Origin: Adiantum capillus-veneris
Lineage: Eukaryota; Streptophyta; Polypodiopsida; Polypodiales; Pteridaceae
Assembly (NCBI GenBank): GCA_014529385.2
Contig: CM043952.1
Location: 150,689,057-150,753,056, forward strand
Reading direction: 5' to 3'
DNA: 64,000 bases
Shown piece by piece: positions 1 to 10,248 of the stretch. Numbering within the stretch: position 1 is the first letter of the stretch; the number at the start of each line of letters is the position of its first letter. The notes under the pieces are model-generated. The model saw only the letters and a list, made by a program, of their open reading frames with translations. It had not been told where the DNA came from and did not search any database. The position numbers were made by a program, and so were the translations under genes.

Positions 1-1001
1 GAGTTTCAAGGAAGGCGTCAAGAGACCGACAAGGAGGGTGAGCAAAGGATGGCGGCTTGCATTGGAGCGCCTTGAGCCTAGCAGTTGACATTAGGCGCAA
101 GATTAGAGACGAGCTACTAACTACAGGCAAAAGAAGGGCTCCTATGGATGTGTAGATGCACGCTTGATCGCAACATAGATTGGCTCGGTTTTGTGGTGGG
201 TGGGAGGACTATGGAGGAGATGGCCCACATTTGCAGCGCTTGGCTGTTCGTGTGTCCTTAGCCAAGCATGTACCACTAGTTGCTTGGAGCAACTATGGAG
301 TGTGTACAGCACATTGCCTCTAAGAAGAGGAATCGCCTTGGCGTTCAGAGGGCCATTGATTTGGTGTTTGTGAGCGCTAACTTGCGCATGCTTGCCAAGA
401 GCATTCACACACAAGGCAGATCCTTTCACTGAGTGGGAGATGGCACAAGAGAATCATCTATGGGCGATACTCTTTTGGAGGAGCTAGAGGAGGATTTCGA
501 GCCTCAATGGAGCTCCCGAGCCGGAGCCTCATACGTTGCTGACGACCTCGACTACGACGACGATGTGGAGATTCAGCAGGCGAGCAATTCTTGAGTTGAT
601 GATCATTGATCACTCGACTCTCGAGTCTAGACTCTTGAGTCTACGACTATACCTACTACATAGCCCTTTGTACTTTTTGTTTCCTTGAGGCCTCAGGCTT
701 GTCCTAAGTCCTTTAGGCTTTTTGACTCTTGAGCCCTTGTGCATGCACTTCTCATTTTGTATCCATCGATCATCGATATTTTATTAGCACATTTCAGCCT
801 ATATGACTGTGTTCTTTGGTCTATTTAGTGTAAATTATGGTCAAAAGTGATGCTATATGTGTGTTGGCATGTGTGTAGGTCAAAAAATGCCAAAAAAAAC
901 TCTCTTTTTTTTTTTTGCCGTTCCGACCCCCGTCCCCGTTTCCTGACTTTTGCCGTCCCGACCCCGTTCCCGACCCCGACCCGCCGTCCCATGTAACTAT
1001 G
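1..1001 (+). mobile_element. hAT DNA transposon, 3' part
   Basis: This is the 3' end of a hAT-type DNA transposon cut by the window edge. It holds the C-terminal transposase remnant (about 190-595), then a non-coding 3' region rich in CCGACCCC and CCGTCCC motifs. It ends at 1001 with CCGTCCCATGTAACTATG, which closely matches the end of the small hAT element at 23391-23955. The next eight bases, GCTTGCCT (1002-1009), would be one target duplication copy; its partner is outside the window. The segment 800-1001 is shared with 23795-23955, so the two belong to one family. The element appears to have landed in an LTR of the element B type. Confidence 0.7.
190..595 (+). pseudogene. hAT transposase C-terminal dimerisation region, decayed
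   Basis: Read across three forward frames this stretch gives a typical hAT dimerisation domain. Frame pieces in order are a WWVGG-like start near 194, LSQACTTSCLEQLWSVYS near 258-306, HIASKKRNRLGVQRAIDLVF from about 309, SANLRMLAKSIH to about 405, TEWEMAQEN near 430, and an acidic tail (LLEELEEDFEPQW) ending at a TGA near 594. At least two or three small indels separate the pieces, so no intact protein is made. The family call rests on the order of C-E-x-x-W-S, K-K-R-N-R-L and N-L-R-x-L motifs, known from plant hAT transposases. The catalytic DDE region would lie upstream of the window. Confidence 0.7.
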
Positions 1002-1009
1002 GCTTGCCT

Positions 1010-1560
1010 TGGCAATCGCGCATAAACCCACAGAATTGTACATACAGATGAGTAGCCCTTGAGTTGGGCATCACGTTTCGGTATTCAAAAAGCGGAGAGA
1101 GGTTTACAAGAGCGGAATCATCGTGCTACATAGAACAGAGGAGAAGGCAAGCTTTCCAATGAAGCTGTAAACCTGCACCCACTACTCACACACACACTAA
1201 AGGCACTTATGAAGTCAAAATTGTCCTCTCTCTTGCCCTGATTGATTTTGGGCGCCAAATGCATCTAGAGCTGCCATGTGTCTCGTTTGCACTTTTAAGT
1301 TAAATTCCTAGAACCCACCAACTTATAAAGTGTCGCGAGGGGCCTAAATGACTTTGAACTAAGCCTACCCACTCTTTTCCAACTCAAATTTGCCTGACCA
1401 ACTCGTGGCGACCTGGCCTTCACTGCTGCGGGTGAAACTCTCGGCTATCGGCCGTTTCACACCGGCCATACAATGTCGAGCCATTTGTGACTTCAAAAAG
1501 AGCGTCTCAAGGGACAGAAACCAAGAACTAAAGTAAGTGGTTGTCAGCCTCGTCACTTTA
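1010..1560 (-). repeat. Old LTR fragment related to the element B LTR
   Basis: The segment starting GCCTTGGCAATCGCGCATAAA and running past TTCACACCGGCCATACAATG is a diverged version of the LTR at 7830-8570. Spacing and order of blocks are kept, but there are many substitutions and indels. It is therefore a much older insertion of the same or a sister family. Small open frames here are chance. The stretch 1560-1630 that follows has no recognisable content. Confidence 0.6.
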
Positions 1561-1630
1561 AGTGTAGTACAGTCATGTAGGGATATTTTATTAGCCTAGC
1601 TTTATGGAGCACTACTAGACAGAGCTCAGT

Positions 1631-2833
1631 TGTCATGTGACACATCCCAACCCTATGTGTCCGTGGACAAGCTACACCCCAACAGGGTTCAATCAGTCTA
1701 GATTAGCAGTGATCTGGCACTTTTGTGAGTCTATTCGTAGACCGTGCATGCCTAGTCACTTAGCATAGATGCATATCCTCCGGTTGCACACAACATGATC
1801 ATCGGAATTCCCATCAGAATCCATTAGCTTCAGTTAGGGGAATTTTCCAGTGCATTTAGCCTATTTTCCTATTTATTGGTTATTTTCACTTATTATTTTT
1901 AAGTGACTTTCCAACAAAAGTAGGTAGGGCAATTTTGCTAAGTTAATATATAAGCAAACCCAAGTTAGCCCTTTCTGGCAGAAGAGGCAGCAGGAGCTTC
2001 CCGCTCAACAAGCAACTTCTCAGTAGAAACCCCCCCCCCCACCCCGCAGTAGACCCTCACCATCCCCATCCCTCCCTTGGCGTTTTCTCCACAGCAGTCA
2101 GCCTCGCCGTCGATTGGCATTGCCTAGCGACTCCTACAGGCATTCAGCCAGCGTTTTCATCGCCAAGAAACCCCATTTTCAGCCAGCCTTTTCTCATGCA
2201 AAAACGCCAGCAAACCTCAGCTCTTCCCAACGTTTTTCAGCCCATCAAAAACACCAGCAGATCCTCTGTTTCAGCATAGAAGAAAGCGCAGATTTCAGCC
2301 ATTGCAGAAACGCAGATTTCAGCCCTTACAAACGCAGATTCTTAGCCAAGGAACAGTAGCAGATCAGCCCCCATTCAGTTGCAGATGATTCCCCAAGTTT
2401 AGCCCTAAAAACGCAGCCAAAACAGTCATTTTCAGCCACCAAAACAGCCATGAATTTCAGCGATTAGAAGATCACACATTTCAGCCATCAAGTCGTCGTC
2501 GTCATCACCATCGTCGTCATCGGCATAGTCCAACTTGCATTAGTCCATTACATACGCATTGTACACCTTGTGCAATCAAAGTTAGACCACTCTCGCCGAC
2601 GAGAGTGGGGCCTTCGGAGGAGGGTTTTACAACCTCTCGGGTGTCGTATCCCTTCTCTCTCCTTCTCTCAATCTCATTCACTTGCACGCACAATATCCAC
2701 TCACTTTGTTCGTGATCATAGCACTCTCCATAAGACGGAAAGCTCTCTCTTTCCCTAAGAACTAAAAGGAACCTTGAGCAATAAAGATCACTAATCTTGA
2801 GAAAAAACAACATTCATTCCGCTGCACCTAACA
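1631..2833 (+). repeat. Element A 5' LTR
   Basis: This 1.2 kb LTR begins TGTCATGTGACA and ends GCACCTAACA. It matches 4833-6030 almost base for base, apart from a C-tract length change near 2031 and scattered substitutions. It contains a TATA-like box at 1947-1954 and an AATAAA-like motif near 2782. The several short ORFs inside are repeated in the other LTR and are not genes. Confidence 0.9.
1947..1954 (+). promoter_or_regulatory. TATA-like box in element A 5' LTR
   Basis: TATATAAG lies at 1947-1954, about 880 bp before the LTR end, and could drive element transcription. The same place in the 3' LTR (near 5149) reads TATGTAAG, so the two copies differ at this box. A related LTR at the right edge of the window has TATATAAG at 63734. 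Confidence 0.5.
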
Positions 2834-2834
2834 T

Positions 2835-2846
2835 TGGTATCAGAGC
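2835..2846 (+). other. Element A primer binding site
   Basis: TGGTATCAGAGC lies one base after the 5' LTR. It is the usual plant retrotransposon site complementary to the 3' end of initiator-Met tRNA. Confidence 0.85.
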
Positions 2847-3068
2847 TTTGGAAGTGTTCTGCATTACTCAAGGAAAGAACCACAAGAATTTTTTTGCTTG
2901 TTGCAATCGCACGAACCCAAGTTTACTTGGGCGTGGCGATTCCTAATCGTGTTTTGTTGAAGAGAGACAGGAATCCCAAGAAAGAAGGGCTTGTCCAGCC
3001 TCCCCTTCTATCTCTTTTCACTCATTGAGAGCGGACCATGCACTTAGCGGCCGGCCAATCGACGTGAG

Positions 3069-3674
3069 GTGGGAAAAAGCAACCTTGGTGTGAGCGCAAG
3101 GCCGCCAAGGGGTGTGCCTGCACAAAAGGGTAGAACTCGGGTGAAGAGAAGATCCTTCTCCAACGCGATTTGCAAGCGAAAGAACCCCTCAAGAACTCAA
3201 GAACCCAAGAACCAAGACCCTCAAGAATCCAAGTTCCTAGCGAACTTAAGAACCCAAGACCCCCACGAACCCACAAGAACCCACGACTTCAGAATGATCA
3301 TCACTCAAAGCGGAATGAATACTTCCCTCGGAGGTGATGAGCATGAGAGAGGCGAAGAAGAATTTTCCCCACCAGGAGGTTTTTCCGCCCCTTCCCCATC
3401 TACGACAAAGACTGCACTAACTCCTATGGAGGAGTTAAAGCAGATGTTTAAGGAAAGAATGGCAGAAATGAAACGCAGACACGCAGAAGAAAAAGCAAAA
3501 AGAGAAGGCGAAAGAAAGGCAAGCCAAGAACGGCGCGATCGACACATGCAAGAGTTCTTGCGACTCTTGTATCCCGTGCCGACACAGATGCAAGAGATTC
3601 AGGAGACGGAGACTCTCTCAGTCCCTTCTTCTCCACAGCATGACACAGGAGTTGCACGATGGTGTGAAGCATGA
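3069..3674 (+). CDS. Element A ORF1: gag N-terminal-like protein
   Basis: This 201-residue ORF follows the leader of element A. The middle (about residues 75-105, with MIITQSGMNTS, HERGEEEFSPP and PMEEL) matches the start of the element E gag at 20273-20485 on the other strand. It therefore descends from a Ty3-type gag leader and N-terminus. The last third is a charged, probably coiled-coil stretch rich in K, R and E. No capsid core or zinc knuckle remains. The start is uncertain: in-frame codons before the MIITQSGMN methionine may be leader. It overlaps the next ORF by 35 bases in another frame. Confidence 0.5.
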   Translation: MGKSNLGVSARPPRGVPAQKGRTRVKRRSFSNAICKRKNPSRTQEPKNQDPQESKFLANLRTQDPHEPTRTHDFRMIITQSGMNTSLGGDEHERGEEEFSPPGGFSAPSPSTTKTALTPMEELKQMFKERMAEMKRRHAEEKAKREGERKASQERRDRHMQEFLRLLYPVPTQMQEIQETETLSVPSSPQHDTGVARWCEA

Positions 3675-4821
3675 TGATGATTTGATTGACAATGACTTGC
3701 ATGATGATTTGAAGCACAATGATAAGCATGATGATTTGGATGCCAATGATTTGCATAATGATTTGGATGACAATGACAAGCATGATGATTTGCATGATCA
3801 AGATGTGATTTCTCACGAGCATGATGATTTGCATGATCAAGATGTGATTTCTCACAAGCATGATGAGTTGCATGAAGATGATGTGATTGTTCACAAGGAT
3901 GATGTGTTAGTTGATGCTTTTTCTAACGAAGCTAACCTCATTGTAGATTCGAGCAGTCACGAGGATCCGATCTTGGCTTTCGAGTCAAGGTCCAAAGAAC
4001 CCCCACAGGATGATTCGATCATTGAGGACGAACCGATCTTGGCTCTCGAGCCTTGGTCCAAAGAACCATCACAGGAAGTATTATGTGTTCGCATGATTAA
4101 TACCCACGCATTGTTCAAATGTTTCATTCGTGATCATTTCCTGTATTTTAGTCAACATCGTTATGTGATCCCTTTTCCTAGGCATGACATATTGTATGCT
4201 AAGCACGTTTCTCTCATGGATGAGCACGAATGTATGCGGATTTTTCGTGAAAAGCTGAAAAGTATGTATGTCAGGAAGTCACATTCCTTGTCTCTTCCTT
4301 GGCATGACACAGTTGTAGACAGAGCACATGATAGTATGAGCACCAAGCATGGGCATTTCCATTGTGATTTGCCACAGTTGATTGATTTTGATCAAACAGA
4401 AAAGATTCGAGCGCATTGTTTGCATGTGTTTGATGAACGGGTTGTCACTCCGTCTTTATGTTCATCTACATTGCATACACAGTCTTTAGCGAAGACAAGA
4501 TTTTTTCCCTTCACTTTACATGGAATGGGTATGTTCATGGTTTTGTGTTGGAGATGGTTTCAGGAATTTTCAGCCATGGAGATTCTTGAAGACGAAAGAC
4601 GCAGAACTCTGGACGAAGTTGAAGCAAGAAAGGAGATTCAGAAGACTTTGTGTCGCTTTCGGCGCGGCCCAAAGAAGCAACCGTTGCAGACCTTTATGAA
4701 GTTCAAGTACCACACGACCCACACATCAGAGTGGGCTGGCGAAGAGTCCCTTCCAAGATTCCGGATGCTGTTGGCGATCTCCCCCGACGCCATACAGTTC
4801 GGTACCAGTACCTCACTTTGA
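3640..4821 (+). CDS. Element A ORF2: Asp/His-rich protein with chromovirus-like tail
   Basis: This intact 393-residue ORF fills most of the interior of element A. Residues about 5-90 are a repetitive Asp/His/Asn tract built on HDDLHD and DVISHEHD units. Residues 130-300 are not recognisable. Residues about 350-393 (FMKFKYHTTHTSEWAGEESL, then PRFRMLL) align with the C-terminus of the element F polyprotein at 22880-23015; both end in STS just before the polypurine tract. The ORF is thus unknown sequence joined to the last part of a chromovirus integrase. The acidic His-rich tract could bind metal or nucleoprotein, but that is only a guess. An open frame this long in a repeat suggests recent selection or youth. 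Confidence 0.6.
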   Translation: MTQELHDGVKHDDDLIDNDLHDDLKHNDKHDDLDANDLHNDLDDNDKHDDLHDQDVISHEHDDLHDQDVISHKHDELHEDDVIVHKDDVLVDAFSNEANLIVDSSSHEDPILAFESRSKEPPQDDSIIEDEPILALEPWSKEPSQEVLCVRMINTHALFKCFIRDHFLYFSQHRYVIPFPRHDILYAKHVSLMDEHECMRIFREKLKSMYVRKSHSLSLPWHDTVVDRAHDSMSTKHGHFHCDLPQLIDFDQTEKIRAHCLHVFDERVVTPSLCSSTLHTQSLAKTRFFPFTLHGMGMFMVLCWRWFQEFSAMEILEDERRRTLDEVEARKEIQKTLCRFRRGPKKQPLQTFMKFKYHTTHTSEWAGEESLPRFRMLLAISPDAIQFGTSTSL

Positions 4822-4832
4822 AAAGGAGGGGA
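4821..4832 (+). other. Element A polypurine tract
   Basis: AAAAGGAGGGGA directly precedes the 3' LTR and would prime plus-strand DNA synthesis. Element F has a similar tract before 23028. Confidence 0.85.
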
Positions 4833-6030
4833 TGTCACGTGACACATCCCAACCCTATGTGTTCGTGGACAAGCTACACCCCAGCAGGGTTCAGTCAGTC
4901 TAGATTAGCAGTGATCTGGCACTTTTGTGAGTCTATTCGTAGACCATGCATGCCCAGTCACTTCGCATAGATGCATATCCTCCGATTGCACACAGCATGA
5001 TCATCGGAATTCCCATCAAAATCCATTAGCTTCAGTTAGGGGAATTTTCCAGTGCATTTAGCCTATTTCCCTATTTATTGGTTATTTTCACTTATTATTT
5101 TTAAGTGACTTTCCAACAAAAGTAGGTAGGGCAATTTTGCTAAGTTAATATGTAAGCAAACCCAAGTTAGCACTTTCTGGCAGAAGAGGCAGCAGGAGCT
5201 TCCCGCTCAACAGGCAACTTCTTAGCAGAACCCCCCCCCCCGCAGTAGACCCTCGCCATCCCCATCCCTCCCTTGGCGTTTTCTCCACAGCAGTCAGCCT
5301 CGCCGTCGATTGGCATTGCCTAGCGACTCCTACAGGCATTCAGCCAGCGTTTTCATCGCCAAGAAACCCCATTTTCAGCCAGCGTTTTCTCATGCAAAAA
5401 CGCCAGCAAACCTCAGCTCTTCCCAACGTTTTTCAGCCCATCAAAAACACCAGCAGATCCTCTGTTTCAGCATAGAAGAAAGCGCAGATTTCAGCCATTG
5501 CAGAAACGCAGATTTCAGCCCTTACAAACGCAGATTCTTAGCCAAGGAACAGTAGCAGATCAGCCCCCATTCAGGTTGCAGATGATTCCCCAAGTTTAGC
5601 CTGAAAAACGCAGCCAAAACAGTCATTTTCAGCCACTGAAACAGCCATGAATTTCAGTCATTAGAAGATCACAGATTTCAGCCATCAAGTCGTCATCGCC
5701 ATCACCGCCGTCGTCATCGGCATAGTCCAACTTGCATCAGTCCATTGCATACGCATTGTACACCTTGTGCAATCAAAGTTAGACCATTCTCACCGACGAG
5801 AGTGGGGCCTTCGGAGGAGGGTTTTACAACCTCTCGGGTGTCGTATCCCTTCTCTCTCCTTCTCTCAGTCTCATTCACTTGCACGCACAATATCCACTCA
5901 CTTTGTTGGTGATCATAGCACTCTCCATAAGACGGAAAGCTCTCTCTTTCCCTAAGAACTAAAAGGAACCTTGAGCAATAAAGATCACTAATCTTGAGAA
6001 AAAACAACATTCATTCCGCTGCACCTAACA
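4833..6030 (+). repeat. Element A 3' LTR
   Basis: This second LTR copy starts TGTCACGTGACA and ends GCACCTAACA. It differs from the 5' copy by scattered substitutions and a shorter C tract near 5230. After it the sequence turns abruptly into the minus-strand gag of element C. Confidence 0.9.
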
Positions 6031-6157
6031 TCAATTTTCTCCCAAAGACTCTGGGGCTCCAAGATAGATACAAGATATTCTACATTCAGGACATTTGTGA
6101 ATCACGACTATAATGTTGCTTTGTCGGATCTCTGTAGGAAGTCAACAACAAAACCGC

Positions 6158-6919
6158 TCATATTTGTTCCTTAAACCAGACCTTCTTATATGAAGAGGAG
6201 GGTAGAAAAGAGCTCCAAAATCTCTCGCAATATGCGTCCAGAGAATCTTCCTTGGTCATCCGAAGATGATTCCAAGCAATTGGTATATCTCGTTCGAACT
6301 CCCGAGTCAGCCAAGAAGAAATAAAAAGCCTTTCGAATTTCAACCATTGAACCGGAGCTTTCTTTCTCAATAGAAGAGTGGACCACCATGTTCGAGTATT
6401 TCCCTTAAAGAAAGAGGTAACCCTCCGAATCTTCGAGTGCTCTGAGTAATGCCCTCCAGAGAAAGCTATGTCAAACTGCTGTATGAAGGCCAAAGCCCTC
6501 GGAGCATTTGGAAATCCAGAAAAAGAGTCAAATTTAATTGACTGTCCACCTTCTTTGAATTCTCTAACTTTCTTGCTTTTATCTTCGAGCAAATCATACT
6601 GGTTGGCTTTATAGAAATGCTTCTTCTTTGCATAAAACATGTGATCATCTGAGTCCGAACTGTCAAAGGATGAGTCCTCAGTAGAACTGTCAGAAACTGG
6701 GCAAAACTTAGGCTTCTTTGCCTTTTTCTTGCCCCTTCCGAAGCTTTGCTTTTTGCTTCGCTTTTTCCCTTTTCTGTCTTCTTCGCTCAAGTCAAAAGAG
6801 CTAGAAGAACTGTCAGATGAAGTAGATGCAAAAGTAGATTGACGACCCAAATAACCCAGAAAGTCAATTCCTTTCTTCTGCTTTTTGTCGTTCTTTTTGG
6901 CTTTATTGTTCGCGTCCAA
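6158..6919 (-). pseudogene. Element C gag fragment (capsid region)
   Basis: The 253-residue frame has a Lys/Ser-rich N-terminal half and then a Ty3-type gag capsid. Visible landmarks are FKEGGQSIKFDSFSGFP, ALAFIQQFDIAFSG, FFKGNTRTWW and FERLFISSWLTREFE, the pattern of the plant Retrotrans_gag family. The gag of element B at 12689-11553 has the same landmarks. The frame stops at EQI near 6158 and decayed gag continues to 6031, so no zinc knuckle or pol follows here. Upstream gag codons lie to 7105 and then beyond element B at 14749-14963. Confidence 0.75.
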
Positions 6920-7105
6920 AAGCTAGCTGATCTATGTCTAAACCACCTCTTCTAATTCTTACTCTGTAAACATCCTCGGAGAAGGAGGTTTCTTGAGTGT
7001 CGGTTTGATGGGTGGCTCTGTAACCTTGTGCCATTGGGTGTGCACTTCTTTGAAGGATTGCTGAGTTAAAAATATAGCAAATTTTGGATCCTTCACAATG
7101 TTAAT

Positions 7106-8647
7106 TAAAACCGGCCCGTACAACGTAGAGGGCGGTACTATTTCAATTACCTGTTAACTTTACACAGAGCACTGAGAAGGGAAGAGAACACAGTTGCGTC
7201 CATCGACTAGAATGTCACTGCGCACACGAGACCGACACCCTGTAGGCCCCAAAGACTGGCGCCCCTTTCGGTATTTCTTTATTCAAATTAAGGTAGACGA
7301 TCCGACCACTTAGCACAAGCTTTCACAAAGCTGTCCAAACCTGGCGAGGGCTGAAAACGCAGGTTTTCGACCGGATTTCGACAACATAACGACGCAAAAA
7401 CCCCTGTAGGTCAAAAACACCTGTCTAGGACGGATTCCCTCGATATCTGGAAGCTTTCTGGTGAGCTGTCACAGAAATTCAGCGGGCTGTAATTCTCTGT
7501 TTTTCACTGCCGGGTGCCCAAAAGCTTGTACACGCATCCCAAGGCTCTCACGAGACTCCCCCGATGTTCCCTTGCAGTTTAGGTGTGAAACCCTAAACCT
7601 GCAGAAAAACACAGCAGGCTGTAATTCCCTGTTTCGGATCGTTTTTAGCGGAGCGAACACGCCTACGCGTGTCCCAAGGGCTCCCGCACGCAATGGGACA
7701 GTTCCCCTGTGAATTAGACGAGTTTTCACGCGAGAAAACTCTCCAAACTCGCAATCTTTCGTGATGGAACTGTGCGTACCTATGGGGGATTAGCAATTAG
7801 CTAATCCGGTTCCTGTTCAGAAGGCTCTTGCCTTGGCAAACGCGCATAAACCCCCAGAACTGTACATAGGTCAAATGAGAAGCCCACTAGTGGGGCATAA
7901 CATACTGTACGTAGGGGAGAAAGAGAGCAGTATGTAGCATGCAGGGCATCACTCCCGTCACCATACTGTGCATAGAGGGCAAGGTAAGCATTCCATAGCT
8001 TCTGTACCTGCTACAATCCACCTGAAGCTGAAAATGGCGCCCCCTTTGTTGATATGCAGCTCGTTTTTGCCTCCCAGAGTGGCAGAATCGCTCACAGGCT
8101 GACACGTCGCCGAGTTTCCGAGTTTGGGCTTTCCCTGCTAAAAATATCTCAACTGGTGCGTCAGTTGACTTGGCAGCAGAGCAATAAAATGTTCCCCTTG
8201 TCATTCCAGAGCTAATGACGCGAACACATTTTCCGGTCAAAAATAGCGGTTCCCTAAATTTTAGGAGATGCTTCCATGGCGTCCCTATCGGTCTCCTGAC
8301 CATCATTGAAGACTACCATTTGACCAACATCTACAATGTGGGTTAATTTACTGGCCCCTTTCAACTTATAAAGTTGCAGTGACTTGACGAGTGGCCCAAA
8401 TTCCAGTTTGGCGCACACGAGCTTCCATACTCATCAGAATTCAATGCTAACTGGCCCGGGCAGTCCCTGTCTGACCGACCTAGATCCCCGATGTGAGAAA
8501 CCCATTTGGCTGCAGCCGTTTCACACTGGCCATGCAATGTCCACTTGCACCTTTTCAAGGGTTTTGGAACAAATAAGTAAAAATAAAATAAATATATCTA
8601 ATACTTATTTACGGAAGGCAACAGGAAAAATACACCTCCTGGTGACA
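7106..8647 (-). repeat. Element B 3' LTR
   Basis: On the minus strand it starts TGTCACCAGGAGG at 8647, just after the polypurine tract AAGGGTGGGGTG (8648-8659). It ends at 7106 beside the target copy TTAAT. Short ORFs in it recur in the other LTR and are not genes. Confidence 0.9.
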
Positions 8648-8956
8648 CACCCCACCCTTGAAATACTGCAAGCGACCTCGCTTGCATACCAATAAAACAT
8701 ACGGATATCTCCTGATATCACATATATTCTATGATGGGAATCCAAGATATACATGCTTCCGGAAATGTAGCGTTGGACGATTAAACAATCCCACCAACCT
8801 GGCTACGACACATATATCAAGCATAGAAGTCTGCTAGTGTACTCTTGAGCACAAACTTCTCTAGCTAAATTCTGTATGGAAAGAGTAGATACAATTGCTT
8901 AACTACTCTCTTGAGCATCATGAACCATGCTCTTGCCTTGCTCCAAAAAGGTTGCA

Positions 8957-9400
8957 TCAAGTCACTTTGGGTTCCATTTGAAAGGCTTCAAGATACAATT
9001 CCAATAGCTGAGGTGAATCAAGCAATTCAGACTCTTCCATCCATTTGGCATCTAATGATGGATAGTTCTTGAACTTCACCAAATAGCGTCTTGCAACTTT
9101 TCCTCTAACCTTTCTTTCTTTATGTGCCAATATCTGTTCAGGAACAAGGATTTCATCCAATTCTTCCACTTCGGGTTGTTCCTCATCAAGCATATTCTCT
9201 AGCACATCACCAACAAAGGGCCTTAGAAGGCTGACATGAAAAGCATTATGTATTTTCCAGCCTTCTGGTAGCTTTAACCTGTAAGCTACATCGTTGATCT
9301 TTTCTGAAATCTGAAAAGGACCATAATATCGCATACTGAGCTTAGGAAACAAGCGTTCCTTGCCTTTCCTTTTCCTTAACCTGGCCTTTTCAAAGCGCAA
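8957..9400 (-). pseudogene. Element B integrase C-terminus and chromodomain
   Basis: This frame carries the end of the polyprotein. [20 protein letters not shown] and [11 protein letters not shown] are the Ty3 integrase C-terminal module. After a Glu-rich linker comes a chromodomain (RRYLVKFKNYPSLDAKWMEE). Chromodomains of this kind steer chromovirus integration to particular chromatin. A stop near 9468 separates it from the integrase core upstream, so it is listed as broken. Confidence 0.85.
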
Positions 9401-9469
9401 AAGTACCCAATCACCAAGTGAAAATACAAGTTCACGACAGTGACGATCAGCAGCTTTCTTTTGCTTAGC

Positions 9470-10069
9470 CTAAGTCTTCTCAAGAGCAATCTTTATCTTC
9501 CTGTATGTTGCATCCATATCTTGCACATACTTGTCTGCCTCAAATATCTTGTCCTTAGTCTGCAAAATGGGCGGGACTTTCTTTCCTCCTTCCACTATCT
9601 CAAATGGTGCCTTACCTGTTGACGTATGCACAGTGTTATTGTAAGCATATTCAACCAATGGAAGATGGTGTTCCCAAGTTGCCTTGTGCTCTGACACATA
9701 ACATTTGAGCAGGTCCAAGACAGTAGAATTTGCCTCTTCTGACTGTCCATCAGTTTGCGGATGAAACGAAGAAGAGAACTTGAGCGTAGTGCCCATGTTC
9801 TCAAACAATGCCTTCCAGAAAAGACTCGTCATACGTGGATCCCTGTCACTGACAATTGACTGAGGCATCCCATGATATTTAAAGATATCGCTCATGAATA
9901 TCTTGACCATGTGTTCTGGCTTTATCTTCTTCCTAACAGGAATGAAATGGGCATGCTTACTGAACCTACAAATGATAGTCCAAATCCCATCATTTCCTGT
10001 TTGCGTCCTTGGAAGATCAAAGATAAAGTCCATTGCTATACTTTCCCATGACCTATCAGGGATCGGCAA
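9470..10069 (-). pseudogene. Element B integrase catalytic core
   Basis: About 200 residues of Ty3 integrase begin at MPIPDRSWESIAMDFIFDLP. The acidic triad is visible: D of MDFIF, D of SDRD and E of GQSEEAN. The usual VDRFSK is ICRFSK here, a change outside the triad. A TAG near 10068 splits the core from the zinc-binding HHCC region at about 10080-10240 (GHRGIDATV and CLVCQK are readable there). Another stop near 9468 splits it from the chromodomain. Confidence 0.85.
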
Positions 10070-10248
10070 TAGCTACAACAATCCCGGTTGCTTTTGTCTG
10101 TCAAATTTGACTTTTTGGCATACTAAGCATGATCTTACAAATGTGTCAACATCTTGACGCAAAGCTGGCCAATAGAAGAATGCCTCAACCCCTTTCACTG
10201 TCGCATCAATTCCACGATGCCCAACATAAGGTGGAGCATGACTTTCCA

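Larger units (their letters stand above)
1631..6030 (+). mobile_element. Element A: non-autonomous Ty3-type LTR retrotransposon
   Basis: Two long direct repeats (1631-2833 and 4833-6030) start TGTCA and end CTAACA. They flank a 2 kb interior with a primer site (2835-2846) and a polypurine tract (4821-4832). There is no reverse transcriptase, integrase core or protease. The interior keeps a gag N-terminal-like ORF and an Asp/His-rich ORF whose last part resembles a chromovirus C-terminus. Flanking 5-mers are TCAGT on the left and TCAAT on the right, a one-base mismatch for a target duplication. The primer site, LTR ends and gag leader are shared with elements E and F, so a deletion derivative of that family mobilised in trans is the likely origin. 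Confidence 0.85.

Noticed and set aside
2114-2359. 81-codon ORF duplicated at 5310-5555
   Set aside because: Both lie in the same place of the two element A LTRs, so duplication comes from the LTR structure, not from a gene.
7461-8306. Paired ORFs of 83, 86 and 139 codons, repeated 6101 bp away
   Set aside because: They are in the element B LTRs and overlap on both strands.
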